Shown: positions 16,739 through 25,619, counted from the first letter of the stretch. The stretch: DNA of 50,757 nt from Exiguobacterium flavidum (GCF_003344535.1 NZ_QPKS01000002.1:253300-304056), one strand, 5' to 3'. Notes: generated from the sequence alone by a model not told the origin. A program made the numbers and translations.

Positions 16739-17266
16739 TCAAACAGTTCGGAACAGGCGGACCGGCAAGAGGCGGATGGCGATCGCTGTCGCGAGAAGTG
16801 CTTTCAGGAGGTCGCCGATGATGAACGGGATGTTGATCGCGAGCGCGTCAGTGAACGGAAGATGGAGGACTGCCATCAAACCGAGGGAACCGATCAAATA
16901 GACGAGACCGATACCGAAGATGATCATACCGATGAAGAGCGGAGCGAACCGTTTTGTCCGTTCGGCGACGTAACCGATGAAGTAAGCTGCAATCGGGAAA
17001 GCGATCAGGTAGCCGACCGTCGGACCGACGAACGGCGCGAACCCGCCTTTTCCGCCAAGCAACGGAAGACCGGCCGCAGCAAGCATCAGGAAGATCAAAA
17101 CAGCGAGCGAACCGCGTTTCGCGCCGAGCACGGCGCTGACCGTCATGATGGCGAGCGTTTGCAGCGTGATCGGTACTGGACCGAGCAGCTGAAACTGTGG
17201 CAAGAGGCTGACCGCTGCGATGATAGCGGCGCCGAGGGCGATGAATGTCATGTCTTTCGTTTTCAT
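16739..17266 (-). CDS. bioY: BioY biotin transporter substrate-binding component
   Basis: About 175 residues, six predicted membrane segments, the BioY (ECF S-component) size. Family signatures: LGPVPITLQTLAIM, AGLPLLGGKGG, FVGPTVGYLIAFPIAA. It captures biotin and works with the shared ECF ATPase/T modules encoded elsewhere or alone. Start at 17266 (GAGGTCTC before the ATG); the longer frame to 17395 runs through the operator. The BirA-type palindrome at 17285-17323 lies directly upstream, so repression by biotin-loaded BirA is expected. Inserted between tyrS and rpsD. Confidence 0.95.
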   Translation of the reverse strand: MKTKDMTFIALGAAIIAAVSLLPQFQLLGPVPITLQTLAIMTVSAVLGAKRGSLAVLIFLMLAAAGLPLLGGKGGFAPFVGPTVGYLIAFPIAAYFIGYVAERTKRFAPLFIGMIIFGIGLVYLIGSLGLMAVLHLPFTDALAINIPFIIGDLLKALLATAIAIRLLPVRLFRTV

Positions 17267-17284
17267 GGGATGAGACCTCTTTTC

Positions 17285-17323
17285 GTTTGTGTTAACCAAA
17301 TATAAAATAAGGTTAACACAAAC
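17285..17323. promoter_or_regulatory. BirA operator of bioY
   Basis: Perfect inverted repeat: GTTTGTGTTAACC, 13 AT-rich bases, GGTTAACACAAAC, 19 bases before the bioY ATG. The spacer on the minus strand (TTATTTTATATTT) can supply a -10, so the operator overlaps the promoter. The half-site matches the bacillar BirA TTGTTAAC type. Confidence 0.92.
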
Positions 17324-17351
17324 GGGGGGAGAGGGGAATACATGGAACGAC

Positions 17352-17384
17352 AAAAAAAGACACCCGCGCAAGAGCGCGAGTGTC
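17352..17384 (-). terminator. Terminator after rpsD
   Basis: On the minus strand GACACTCGCGC, loop, GCGCGGGTGTC followed by T7, starting 13 bases after the rpsD stop. Confidence 0.92.
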
Positions 17385-17396
17385 TGATAGAACAAA

Positions 17397-17996
17397 TTAA
17401 CGTGAGTAGTACTCGACGACGAGTTGTTCTTGGATCTGATCGTTCAATTCAGAACGCTCAGGAAGACGGACGTAAGATCCTTCGAGCTTCTCAGCATCGA
17501 AAGTAACGAAGTCCTTAGTTGCTGGTGCAACTTCGAGTGCTTCTTTGATAACGACAAAGTTCTTCGATTTTTCGCGAACTGAGATCGTTTGTCCTGGTTT
17601 TACGCGGTACGACGGGATGTCGACGCGTGCGCCATCAACTTGGATGTGGCCGTGGTTGACGAGCTGACGAGCAGCGCGGCGTGTACGAGCCATACCCATA
17701 CGGTAAACGAGGTTGTCAAGGCGTGATTCAAGGAGGAACATGAAGTTCTCACCGTGGATACCAGGCATTTTGTCCGCGTCGTTGAAGATGCGGTTGAATT
17801 GACGTTCGTTAACGCCGTACATGTGACGAAGTGTTTGCTTCGCTTGAAGCTGAAGACCGTACTCCGAGATTTTACGACGGCCGTTGCCGTGTTGACCTGG
17901 AGCATAAGGACGTTTTGCGATTTCTTTACCAGTTTCGCTCAGTGAGATACCGAGACGACGTGAGAGTTTCCAAGCTGGACCTGTGTAGCGAGCCAT
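17397..17996 (-). CDS. rpsD: 30S ribosomal protein S4
   Basis: 199 residues. [19 protein letters not shown] start and the S4 RNA-binding domain (~92-155: [38 protein letters not shown]) are typical. Primary 16S rRNA-binding assembly protein. GGAGGAG precedes the ATG. It lacks the Cys-type zinc site, as in the C-minus form. It stands alone outside the main ribosomal operons, as in Bacillus, where S4 represses its own mRNA; a leader of about 190 nt is present here. Confidence 0.98.
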   Translation of the reverse strand: MARYTGPAWKLSRRLGISLSETGKEIAKRPYAPGQHGNGRRKISEYGLQLQAKQTLRHMYGVNERQFNRIFNDADKMPGIHGENFMFLLESRLDNLVYRMGMARTRRAARQLVNHGHIQVDGARVDIPSYRVKPGQTISVREKSKNFVVIKEALEVAPATKDFVTFDAEKLEGSYVRLPERSELNDQIQEQLVVEYYSR

Positions 17997-18186
17997 AATG
18001 GGACTCCTCCTTCTGTTTCGTTATTATTTGCGAAAAAATAATAACGCCATCAAACCCGCATTACGCCCATTTCATGGTGCGGTACCCTCGCTTGATAGCA
18101 AAGTTACACGATACCCCTCCGGCAGAGCCGAGTCATGAAATGTGATACGTAAGCAATTTGACCGCTATCGTTATCATTTCTGCACT
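17997..18186 (-). promoter_or_regulatory. rpsD mRNA leader, probable S4 autoregulatory region
   Basis: About 190 nt between the predicted transcription start and rpsD. It can fold, including a long hairpin CGTTATTATT / AATAATAACG (18019-18046) just before the ribosome site and GC-rich pieces further up (CGGCTCTGCCGG). In B. subtilis the rpsD leader binds S4 for translational feedback. The exact pseudoknot is not proven here. Confidence 0.6.
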
Positions 18187-18192
18187 TTTACA

Positions 18193-18221
18193 AGTATACG
18201 TCGAACGATTCGGTGTGTCAA
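18193..18221 (-). promoter_or_regulatory. Sigma-A promoter of rpsD
   Basis: Minus strand TTGACA, 17 bases, TATACT, a near-consensus promoter directly abutting the stop codon of the upstream GAF gene. Confidence 0.85.
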
Positions 18222-18707
18222 TCAAATATGACGGAGAAGAACTTCACAGAATTTCTCGAGCCCCGCGCGGTCTGTCTCATCGAAACGATCGAACTCCGGG
18301 CTGTCGATATCGAGCACACCGATCGTCTTGCCGTCCTTGACGAGCGGCACGACGATTTCCGAGTTCGATGCTGCGTCGCAGGCGATGTGGCCCGGGAATT
18401 GATGGACGTCCGCAATCATTTGCGTCGTCTGGTCCTTCGCGGCAGTTCCGCAAACGCCGCGGCCGAACGGGATACGCAGGCAGGCAGGCAGTCCTTGGAA
18501 CGGACCGAGGACGAGTTCGTCGTCACCGTCCGTCAAATAGAAGCCGACCCAGTTTATGCGGTCGAGGAACTGGTTGAGGAGCGCGCTTGCGTTCGCAAGG
18601 TTCGCCGTCTGGTTCGTCTCGCCCGTAGACAGGGCATCGAGTTGCTTTGCCAGCAGATCGTATTGTTTCGTGCGGTCACCGTCATAAGTCGTCGTTTGGA
18701 ACATCAT
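18222..18707 (-). CDS. GAF-domain free methionine-(R)-sulfoxide reductase
   Basis: 161 residues, one GAF domain. Cys76, Cys86 and Cys110 have spacings of 10 and 24, the same as the three catalytic/structural cysteines of fRMsr enzymes (yeast Cys91, 101, 125). It also has NWVGFYL and GVCGTAA. It reduces free Met-R-O with thioredoxin. Equivalent to B. subtilis ytsP beside rpsD. GAGGAGG is upstream; the second ATG (18704) is equally possible as start. The rpsD promoter begins right at its stop. Confidence 0.93.
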   Translation of the reverse strand: MMFQTTTYDGDRTKQYDLLAKQLDALSTGETNQTANLANASALLNQFLDRINWVGFYLTDGDDELVLGPFQGLPACLRIPFGRGVCGTAAKDQTTQMIADVHQFPGHIACDAASNSEIVVPLVKDGKTIGVLDIDSPEFDRFDETDRAGLEKFCEVLLRHI

Positions 18708-18842
18708 ATTTCCTCCTCAGAGATAGCATTATTTTCTCATCTTATCGGGAAAATCAGGAGGTGACAATATTTGCGCTCGTCCCGTATGCAAAAAAATAGT
18801 AAGAATTAACAGGAACGATAGCGGTAAATCTATGCAAAGCGC

Positions 18843-18870
18843 TTGCGCTATACTATTATAAGTATAAGAT
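18843..18870 (+). promoter_or_regulatory. Probable promoter of ezrA
   Basis: TTGCGC, 16 bases, TAAGAT, 45 bases before the ezrA start, in an AT-rich block with several overlapping TATA-like hexamers. Confidence 0.35.
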
Positions 18871-18914
18871 TATAGCGAAAAAAATAGTCGCTTGAAGGTT
18901 GGAGGTCGTAGCGA

Positions 18915-20615
18915 ATGTTGTATGTGGTGATCGGCGTGATCGTCATCGTCTTGCTCGTCATGCTAATGAGCATGATCAGTCGAAAAACGTACTACCGTAG
19001 AATCGACGAATTGGACATGCGGAAACAAGGGGTAGTCAGTGCCTCCGTCCCGCAGGAGTTACAAGAATTGAAGCAGTTGCCGATGGCGGGCGAGACAGAG
19101 ACGAAGTTCACCGCGTGGCATGAGGCATGGGAGGAGCTGTTGACCGTCCATGTGGCGCAGATCGACGAGACGCTCTACCGGACCGAGGAAGGGCTCGACC
19201 GCTATCGTTTCTTTGCCGTCAAGAGTGATCTCGACGTGACGGAGCAGTTGATAGCCGATCTCGAGGGACTGATTAGCGGAATGCTGAGAGAGATGCACGC
19301 CTTCAAGATGAAGCAATCGGAACTCTCCGAGCTTCAGACGCAGGGCGAGAAGGAAGTCGCACAGCTCCGCAAGATGCTCCTGCTCCAAAGCAGTTCGTTC
19401 GGTCCGGCCTTGCCGGCGCTTGAAAGCCAGCTAGAGGAGACGGATGAACTTCGTCTGAAGATGCTCTCGCTCCAGCAGGCAGGTGAAGTGACGGAAGCCC
19501 ATCAATCGAGCGAATCGCTCGGGAACAACGTCGCTATGCTTCGTCAAATGACAGAAACGTTGCCGAAGCACTGGAAGATGCTCTCGCTCGAGCTTCGTCA
19601 GCGGATCGATCAGCTCGGCGCTGGTTATAAGGAGATGACGCTCGACGGTTATCCGCTCGAGGCACTCGGTCTTCACGGGGAGATCAAACGACTCGGTGAG
19701 AGACGCCTTGAACTCGTCAACCGTTATGAACTGCTCGACCTTCCAGGTTTCGAGGGTGATGTCGAACAGCTCGCGGCAGACGTCGATCAGATGTATGACA
19801 TGTTCAGACACGAGGTGGAAGCAAGACACTTCGTCAAGAAAGAGCATAAGGAACTCAAACAGAAGGCACTCCGGATGCGCGATAAGGTGCGTCAGCTGTC
19901 GGCGGAAGTCGAGACGCTCCTGAAGAGCTACGAAGTCTCAACGGAACTCGGAGACCATTTCGAGATGATCGAACGGGACACGGAATCGCTAGAAGGATAT
20001 ACGAACGACATCGAAGTCGCGATCCGCGAACAGCTCATCCCGTATACGATGCTGCAGGACAAGATGCGTGAAGCGATCCGCCTCGAGGAACAGCTCGTGT
20101 TGCAGGTCGAGCGTTTCATCATCGAGATCGAGACGCTGCGCAAGGACGAGACCGACGTCCGTCAAAAAATCACGGCATGGCGCCGTCTGCTCGCTTCCGC
20201 GAAACATCAGTTGAAGAAGCTCAGCATGCCGAAGGTGCCTGACGACCTGTCGGAGTCGATCGCCGAGTCATCCGCGTCGCTCATCCAGCTCGAACAGCGA
20301 TTCGAGGAGACGCCGTTCAACGTCCAGCAGATCGTCTCACAAAGCGCGGACGTCGAAGGGACGTTTAGACTTCTGGAAGAACGGTTAGATAAAGTAATGT
20401 TCGACGTCGTATATGCGGAGCGGCTCGTGCAGTACGCGAACCGTTACCGGAAGCGTGACAACGAGGTACATATGTCACTGACGATCGCCGAATCGAAGTT
20501 CCTTGCCGGGGACTATAAGCGGACGATTTTGCTCGCTGAACGCGTTCTCGAGGAATTCGATCCTGCGGCGATCGAACGAATCAAGGAACAGTACGCAGGG
20601 GACTCGAATAACTGA
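18915..20615 (+). CDS. ezrA: Septation ring formation regulator EzrA
   Basis: 566 residues, the usual EzrA length. N-terminal membrane anchor with the short end outside (~residues 1-22, VVIGVIVIVLLVMLMSMI), then almost wholly spectrin-like alpha-helical coiled coil with many Leu/Glu/Gln heptads. It binds FtsZ and restrains Z-ring assembly at poles while acting in the divisome, and controls PBP1 traffic. AGGTTGGAGG is upstream of the ATG. In Bacillus it lies in the same rpsD-ytsP area. Confidence 0.95.
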   Translation: MLYVVIGVIVIVLLVMLMSMISRKTYYRRIDELDMRKQGVVSASVPQELQELKQLPMAGETETKFTAWHEAWEELLTVHVAQIDETLYRTEEGLDRYRFFAVKSDLDVTEQLIADLEGLISGMLREMHAFKMKQSELSELQTQGEKEVAQLRKMLLLQSSSFGPALPALESQLEETDELRLKMLSLQQAGEVTEAHQSSESLGNNVAMLRQMTETLPKHWKMLSLELRQRIDQLGAGYKEMTLDGYPLEALGLHGEIKRLGERRLELVNRYELLDLPGFEGDVEQLAADVDQMYDMFRHEVEARHFVKKEHKELKQKALRMRDKVRQLSAEVETLLKSYEVSTELGDHFEMIERDTESLEGYTNDIEVAIREQLIPYTMLQDKMREAIRLEEQLVLQVERFIIEIETLRKDETDVRQKITAWRRLLASAKHQLKKLSMPKVPDDLSESIAESSASLIQLEQRFEETPFNVQQIVSQSADVEGTFRLLEERLDKVMFDVVYAERLVQYANRYRKRDNEVHMSLTIAESKFLAGDYKRTILLAERVLEEFDPAAIERIKEQYAGDSNN

Positions 20616-20624
20616 CAGTGAAGA

Positions 20625-20653
20625 AACAGGGTGGCCGAATTGGTCGCCCTGTT
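20625..20653 (+). terminator. Possible weak terminator after ezrA
   Basis: AACAGGGTGGCC / GGTCGCCCTGTT stem, but no proper T-run follows. May be an mRNA-stabilising hairpin before the next gene. Confidence 0.45.
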
Positions 20654-20672
20654 CGTATAAGGGGGAGAAACG

Positions 20673-22232
20673 ATGGGAACACTCTATGTCAACGGAATCA
20701 TCAGAACGATGGCGCATGAAGGCAAGATCCATTCCGCGATGTTCGTCGAAGGCGGGAAGATCGTTGCGATGAACGATGAAGCGAAGCTGCGGCGGCGCTT
20801 CGGGAAACGCATCACCCGAATCGAGAACCTGAACGGGCACGCCGTCTATCCGGCGTTCACAGATGCCCACATACACTTGATCGGATACGGTGAGGCGCTG
20901 AGCCGTGTCGATGCGTCTGAATTCGTCACTTTAGAAGCGCTAGGCCACGCTTTCAAGCAGGCGAAAGCCGTCAACGGGATCCGGATCGCCGAAGGGTATG
21001 ATGAGACGAAGCTGGACGAAGCACCGACGAAGGAGTGGCTCGATCGTCTCTTCCCGGACGAGCCTGCATTGCTCAAACGGGTCGACCGTCATACGGCGCT
21101 CGTCAATGAGGTTCTATTGAAGAAACTAGGGATTGATTCCGACACTGCAGTCGAAGGCGGTAAAATCGGGCGCCTCGCGACAGGAGAGCCGGACGGTTTC
21201 CTCTATGACGCAGCACTCGAACCGCTCTATGCATTGCAGGCGGGATCACTCGAACGCAATAAGGAATCGCTGCGGCGCGCGATTGCCGACCTTCACGCAC
21301 ACGGAATCATCGGGGGCCATACGGAGGACCTCTCCTATCACGGTCCGCTCGACGAAGTGCTCTCTGCCTATCGTGAAGTCACGAAGGAGACCGGGTTCCG
21401 GGCGCACCTCCTCGTCCATCATCTCGTCATCGATGAGTTCGTCAAAGGAGAGCACGAAACGGACGAGATGTCGGTTGGGGCGATGAAGCTGTTCGTCGAC
21501 GGGGCGCTCGGCGGGAAGACGGCACTCCTCAGCCAAGGATACTCGGACGATGCGACGACACGTGGCATCGAAGTCCACGCACCGGATCAGCTCGAACAGC
21601 TCGTCAAGCGGGCGCGAAGCTACGGTTATACGGTGGCGGCGCATGTCATCGGGGACCTTGCAATCGATCGCTTCCTCGACGTCATCGAGAAATATCCGGT
21701 ACCGAAGGATAAGCGTGACCGGATCATCCACGCGACGGTCGTCAAACCGGAGACGTTGAGACGGATCCGGAAGCTGCCTGTCTTGATCGACGTCCAACCA
21801 GGCTTCCTGCTCGACGACGCGGACTTTGCCATCTCGCGCCTCGGGCTGAACCGGATCGATTGGGCATATCGTCTCCGTTCGCTTCAGGAGACCGGGGCTC
21901 TCCTCTGCGGCGGATCCGACGCGCCGATCTCGACCCCTGACGTGCGACGCGCGTTGTATTCCGCTACGACGGGGGATGCGGGGGCATTCAAGAAGAGTAC
22001 CGAGACGCTGTCGATGTTCGATGCGCTCTCGCTCTACACGAAGAATCCGCACGTCGCGACCGGCGACCACGGGCGTCGAGGATTGCTCCTTCCGAGTTAC
22101 GAGGCGGACTTCGTCGTCTTCGAACAGGACTTCTTCATGCTGAAGGGCGAAGCGATCCTCGACAATCGCCTGCTCCAGACGGTCCGCGGCGGCGAGACGG
22201 TATTCAGCGCGAACGCACCGGTCACGGTCTGA
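20673..22232 (+). CDS. Amidohydrolase family 3 protein (YtcJ-like)
   Basis: 519 residues, metal-dependent hydrolase. Metal ligands in order: DAHIHL (~66-71), a central FVDGALGGKTALL, AHVIGDLAID, IIHATVVKP and the catalytic Asp in GGSDAPIS. The architecture is a TIM barrel with composite N- and C-terminal beta domain (Amidohydro_3). Family members hydrolyse varied amide or formamide compounds; the substrate here is not visible. GGGGGAG precedes the ATG. It may be co-transcribed with ezrA, because only a weak hairpin separates them. Confidence 0.9.
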   Translation: MGTLYVNGIIRTMAHEGKIHSAMFVEGGKIVAMNDEAKLRRRFGKRITRIENLNGHAVYPAFTDAHIHLIGYGEALSRVDASEFVTLEALGHAFKQAKAVNGIRIAEGYDETKLDEAPTKEWLDRLFPDEPALLKRVDRHTALVNEVLLKKLGIDSDTAVEGGKIGRLATGEPDGFLYDAALEPLYALQAGSLERNKESLRRAIADLHAHGIIGGHTEDLSYHGPLDEVLSAYREVTKETGFRAHLLVHHLVIDEFVKGEHETDEMSVGAMKLFVDGALGGKTALLSQGYSDDATTRGIEVHAPDQLEQLVKRARSYGYTVAAHVIGDLAIDRFLDVIEKYPVPKDKRDRIIHATVVKPETLRRIRKLPVLIDVQPGFLLDDADFAISRLGLNRIDWAYRLRSLQETGALLCGGSDAPISTPDVRRALYSATTGDAGAFKKSTETLSMFDALSLYTKNPHVATGDHGRRGLLLPSYEADFVVFEQDFFMLKGEAILDNRLLQTVRGGETVFSANAPVTV

Positions 22233-22256
22233 CCACAACATCACATCCGCTCAAAC

Positions 22257-22289
22257 GAAATCCCTCATCTGCTCGGATGAGGGATTTTC
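22257..22289. terminator. Terminator, amidohydrolase / MerR regulator
   Basis: GAAATCCCTCATC, tgctcg, GATGAGGGATTTTC between convergent genes. Confidence 0.88.
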
Positions 22290-22295
22290 ATGTCT

Positions 22296-23057
22296 TCACT
22301 TTTTTTCTTCGCAATAGTGCTGGATTGCGCGGTTGTAGAAGTCGGCCAGTCCATCTGCGTATTTTTCGTAGTGGGCCTTGAAACGTTCATCCTCGACATA
22401 CATCAGGCCGAGCGAGCTGAACATCTCAAGCGAACAGACATAGAAGTTCCGGTTGATGAATTCATGTTGCGCCGCCGTGACCGCCTGAACCGCCTTGCTG
22501 TCGAACGAGGCGCCTTCCTGATAGAGCCTTGTCAATATACGTTCGTTTTCGCTCTGCTCCCGGTTGATGTCGTCCCATTCGTGTTTCGTACGGCACGCTG
22601 AACGTTGTTTGCTTATCCGGTAGGCATCGCTTTCGCCCCAACGCTCCCTTGTTTCTTCATCATATGCTTCTTCATGTTCGCGCATCTCCTCGTAGCTCAG
22701 ACCGCGGAACAGGTCTTTCTCTGTCATCTTTTCTCCTCCTTCAAGTAGCGCCATCGTCCGCCGCGCGAGTTCGGCGAGCTCGCCGTAGTGGGCGGCCTTC
22801 GCCTCGAGCTTCTCGATCTGATCCCGCAATGTCGTGTGCCGGTCCTGTTTTTGAAGCAGTCCGCCTATTTCTTCAAGCGAAAGATCGAGCGACCGGTAGA
22901 GCAGAATTTCCTGAAGCCGTTCAAGATCGCCGGGCGTGTACAGGCGATACCCGGCCGGTGAACGTTCGGGACGCAAAATCCCGGTCGCGTCATAATGGCG
23001 GAGTGTCCGCTCGCTGACGCCGGCGAATGAAGCCGCCTGCTTGATCGTGTACTGCAT
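22296..23057 (-). CDS. MerR-family regulator with TipAS antibiotic-recognition domain
   Basis: 253 residues. MerR HTH at the N-terminus (YTIKQAASFAGVSERTLRHY, residues 3-22, then GYRLYTPGDLERLQEILLYR), a dimerisation coiled coil (~75-110), and a C-terminal TipAS-like helical domain (~115-253). TipAS domains trap hydrophobic peptide antibiotics such as thiostrepton and switch on efflux or stress genes. It may be autoregulated, but no partner pump is next to it. Downstream of nadK on the same strand but separated by a terminator. Confidence 0.9.
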   Translation of the reverse strand: MQYTIKQAASFAGVSERTLRHYDATGILRPERSPAGYRLYTPGDLERLQEILLYRSLDLSLEEIGGLLQKQDRHTTLRDQIEKLEAKAAHYGELAELARRTMALLEGGEKMTEKDLFRGLSYEEMREHEEAYDEETRERWGESDAYRISKQRSACRTKHEWDDINREQSENERILTRLYQEGASFDSKAVQAVTAAQHEFINRNFYVCSLEMFSSLGLMYVEDERFKAHYEKYADGLADFYNRAIQHYCEEKK

Positions 23058-23108
23058 GGCATCCCTCCTCTTTTTCAGTGTAGGGGGTGACGTCGCGGCA
23101 AGGTCAAC

Positions 23109-23140
23109 AAAAAAATCTGCCCGGAGCGGACAGATTTTTC
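23109..23140 (-). terminator. Terminator after nadK
   Basis: Minus strand AAATCTGTCCG, ct, CGGGCAGATTT with T7, five bases beyond the nadK stop. Confidence 0.92.
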
Positions 23141-23144
23141 TGGA

Positions 23145-23960
23145 TCAGAGGAAAGAACGCTGGATTTTATGCCAGAACGTATTGTTCGTCAGTTTGACGG
23201 TCTTCAGTTCGCGCTCTGACAGCTCGATGTCGACCGAGTCGGTCCGCTTGAGGCTGAGCGCCTCGTTATCCATCCCGATGATCGGATAGTCGTTCCCGTC
23301 CTCGATGATGCGCAGCGAGAGCTTGCGGCCGCGGTTCAACAGGAAGGCGGAACCGAGCGTCCGGTAGCGGTTGTTGTTGACGGACGCGATCTCGCTGACC
23401 TGAAGGCAGTGGATGAGCGGATCGACGATCGCGCCGGAGAGCGACTTGTTGTAGGCAGTCGAGCCGGTCGGCGTCGAGATGACCATACCGTCGCCGCGGA
23501 ACGTCTCGAACAGGAAACCGTCGATATAGACTTCGATCGCGAGCGACTTGATGATGCTCGATTTGACGGAACATTCGTTCAGGCAGAGCATTGGCGGACC
23601 ACCGTTGATCGATGCCTCGAGCAACGGATAGCGGCGCACTTCGACCTTGCCTTCCGATACCCGGCCGCCCGTGTCCTTGAGGGCCTTCTCGACACCGGAC
23701 AGGTCGTTGATGTCGAAGTCGCAGTAGAAGGCGTTCTTGTCTTCGCCGAATCCAACATAGATGGCGTCGTCACGGAATCCTGTGAATCGCGCCGCCTGCA
23801 GGAAGGCGCCGTCGCCTCCGATCGCGACGATGATATTCGCTTGTTTATGGTCCGAAACGACGTTCAAGCCGTAACGCTTCCCGAGGTCGAGCAGCTTTCT
23901 GACTTGTACCTCGTATTTTTGTTTGTTTCGGTAATAGAGATAGACGTTATTCCGTGCCAT
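23145..23960 (-). CDS. nadK: NAD kinase
   Basis: 271 residues. ATP-dependent NAD to NADP kinase. Motifs: [14 protein letters not shown] (GGDG near residue 51), NECSVKSS, and the NAD site [20 protein letters not shown]. Resembles the second Bacillus NAD kinase (YtdI). GAGGGGG lies seven bases before the ATG at 23960; the ATG at 23966 overlaps the ribosome site. Divergent from tpx across about 150 bases. NADPH supply and peroxide defence fit as neighbours, but no shared control is seen. Confidence 0.95.
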   Translation of the reverse strand: MARNNVYLYYRNKQKYEVQVRKLLDLGKRYGLNVVSDHKQANIIVAIGGDGAFLQAARFTGFRDDAIYVGFGEDKNAFYCDFDINDLSGVEKALKDTGGRVSEGKVEVRRYPLLEASINGGPPMLCLNECSVKSSIIKSLAIEVYIDGFLFETFRGDGMVISTPTGSTAYNKSLSGAIVDPLIHCLQVSEIASVNNNRYRTLGSAFLLNRGRKLSLRIIEDGNDYPIIGMDNEALSLKRTDSVDIELSERELKTVKLTNNTFWHKIQRSFL

Positions 23961-24108
23961 GTTCATTCCCCCTCGAATTAATGTGACACTTCGATTATAC
24001 CGTTTTTCAACGTTTGCCGACAGACGAAAGCAGGATAGTTGCGAAAGTGGTGTGACCTTTCTTATAGTAGATGGTGGAATGATTCAATCAGAAAAGGGGA
24101 CATGCGAA

Positions 24109-24600
24109 ATGGCTACATTCAAAGGCAATCCGATCACGCTCCAAGGTACACAGGTACAGGTAGGGGACAAGGCACCTGATTTCGAGGTGCTTGCGACAGA
24201 CCTTTCTAAAAAGACGCTCTCTTCTTATGAAGGCGTCCGTATCCTTAGCGTCGTCCCGTCGATCGACACTGGTGTCTGCGACGCACAGACGCGCAAATTC
24301 AATGAAGAAGCGACGAAGCTCCCGAACGTCAGCGTTCTGACGATCTCGAACGACCTTCCGTTCGCGCAGCGCCGCTGGTGTGCAGCGAACGGTCTTGAGA
24401 ACGTCGCGACACTTTCTGACCACAAAGACCTCTCGTTCGGTAAGAACTACGGCGTCGCGATCGAAGAGCTCCGTCTTCTCGCCCGCTCGGTCTTCGTCGT
24501 CAATTCGAACGATGAGATCGTCTACGTCGAGTATGTGCCGGAATCAACGGATGAGGTCGACTTCGCGGCAGCGCTCGAAGCAGCTGCTTCAGCTGAGTGA
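24109..24600 (+). CDS. tpx: Thiol peroxidase
   Basis: 163 residues, atypical 2-Cys peroxiredoxin. Peroxidatic Cys57 in [12 protein letters not shown] and resolving Cys91 in QRRWCAANG, 34 residues apart as in E. coli Tpx. It reduces lipid and hydrogen peroxides with thioredoxin in the cytoplasm. AAAAGGGGA eight bases before the ATG at 24109 fixes the start; the open frame back to 23959 is not coding. Neighbours ytxK and ackA as in B. subtilis. Confidence 0.97.
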   Translation: MATFKGNPITLQGTQVQVGDKAPDFEVLATDLSKKTLSSYEGVRILSVVPSIDTGVCDAQTRKFNEEATKLPNVSVLTISNDLPFAQRRWCAANGLENVATLSDHKDLSFGKNYGVAIEELRLLARSVFVVNSNDEIVYVEYVPESTDEVDFAAALEAAASAE

Positions 24601-24603
24601 CTG

Positions 24604-24631
24604 TTTACAAACAAAAAAGAAACGCTACAAT
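24604..24631 (+). promoter_or_regulatory. Promoter of the ytxK-like gene
   Basis: TTTACA, 16 bases, TACAAT, right after the tpx stop. Confidence 0.55.
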
Positions 24632-24646
24632 GTAAGTAACAGAAGG

Positions 24647-24683
24647 CGGCTCCCGGAAAGATTCGGGGAGCCGTTTCGTTTTG
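24647..24683 (+). terminator. Hairpin with imperfect T-run before ytxK-like gene
   Basis: CGGCTCCC, loop, GGGAGCCG then TTTCGTTTT. It lies between a good promoter and the ribosome site, so it is either the tpx terminator or a leader attenuator. GGGAGG of the next gene immediately follows. Confidence 0.6.
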
Positions 24684-24697
24684 GGAGGATGAGAGAG

Positions 24698-25606
24698 ATG
24701 GAACCATTGGAGAAGCTGTACAAGGAACTGACGAGTCAAGCGAAGAAGGTCGAACGGGAGATCGAGGTGCCTTATCTCGATGCGCTCGCGCAAGTGATCT
24801 CGATGCTCGATGAACGTCACACGGATTCAGTCGAGCGGGATACCGTCCGAAAGGCGATCTCACTCGCCGTGCTTGAAGGAATGAAGGGTGCACAACCGAA
24901 CCATCTGCCGACGCCTGACAGCGTCGCATTGTTTGCAGGATATCTATTGGGGAAATTGATGAAGAAAGGGGAGAATCGTCTGCTTGAGCTCGGAAGCGGG
25001 ACAGGCGGGATGCTCCACGCCGTCCTCAGCCAGCTGCCTGACGAGACGGAAGGGCTTGCCGTCGAAGTCGACGAGACACTCGTCCGTATCTCGGCGGCGT
25101 CGAGTAACGTCCTCGAACGGAAGGTGACATACTTCCATCAGGATGCGCTGCGTCCGCTCTTGGTCGATCCGGCTGATGCCGCGATGGCAGACCTCCCTGT
25201 CGGCTTCTATCCGGATGAGGAAGCGGCGAGTGAGTACATCCTCAAGCGTGATGAAGGGATGAGCTACAGCCACTTCCTGATGATCGAGCAAGCGATGAAC
25301 CATGTCAAACCAGGCGGGTATGGCGTATTCCTGATCCCGAATGCCCTGTTCGAACATGACACGGAAGGGAAACTGAAGACGTTCTTCGAAACGAAGGCCA
25401 GCGTGATCGGTATCCTGCAGCTGCCGCTGACGATGTTCAAGAAGGAGCAGGCGGCGAAAAGTTACCTGATCGTCCGCAACCGGATTGCCGGCATGACGCT
25501 CCCGAAACAGGCGCTTCTTGCCGAACTCCCATCCTTCACGGATACGCGCGCGTTTGGCGGAATGGTGAAACAGATTGATGAATGGATTAAGACAGAATTA
25601 AAATGA
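24698..25606 (+). CDS. YtxK-like class I SAM-dependent methyltransferase
   Basis: 302 residues, like Bacillus YtxK. Helical N-terminal third, then a Rossmann methyltransferase with motif I LLELGSGTGGMLH (~100) and motif IV as ADLPVGFYP (~168), which resembles the NPPF/DPPY signature of N6-adenine methyltransferases but with Leu-Pro-Val. So it is related to type I/IIG DNA methylases yet probably altered in target; real substrate unknown. GGGAGG nine bases before the ATG at 24698. Sits between tpx and ackA as in B. subtilis. Confidence 0.9.
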   Translation: MEPLEKLYKELTSQAKKVEREIEVPYLDALAQVISMLDERHTDSVERDTVRKAISLAVLEGMKGAQPNHLPTPDSVALFAGYLLGKLMKKGENRLLELGSGTGGMLHAVLSQLPDETEGLAVEVDETLVRISAASSNVLERKVTYFHQDALRPLLVDPADAAMADLPVGFYPDEEAASEYILKRDEGMSYSHFLMIEQAMNHVKPGGYGVFLIPNALFEHDTEGKLKTFFETKASVIGILQLPLTMFKKEQAAKSYLIVRNRIAGMTLPKQALLAELPSFTDTRAFGGMVKQIDEWIKTELK

Positions 25607-25619
25607 TCGGTCAAAGTGA

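Noticed and set aside
18161-18825. Repeated word ACGATAGCGGT near rpsD and ezrA on opposite strands
   Set aside because: Only 11 bases, two copies; chance or local promoter similarity cannot be excluded.
18834-18851. cre-like palindrome GCAAAGCGCTTGC before ezrA
   Set aside because: Core AAGCGCTT is right but the outer TG and CA positions are missing; more likely part of the promoter.
21246-22244. Long open frame antisense to the amidohydrolase (332 codons)
   Set aside because: Same shadow pattern; fully covered by a gene with clear metal-ligand motifs.
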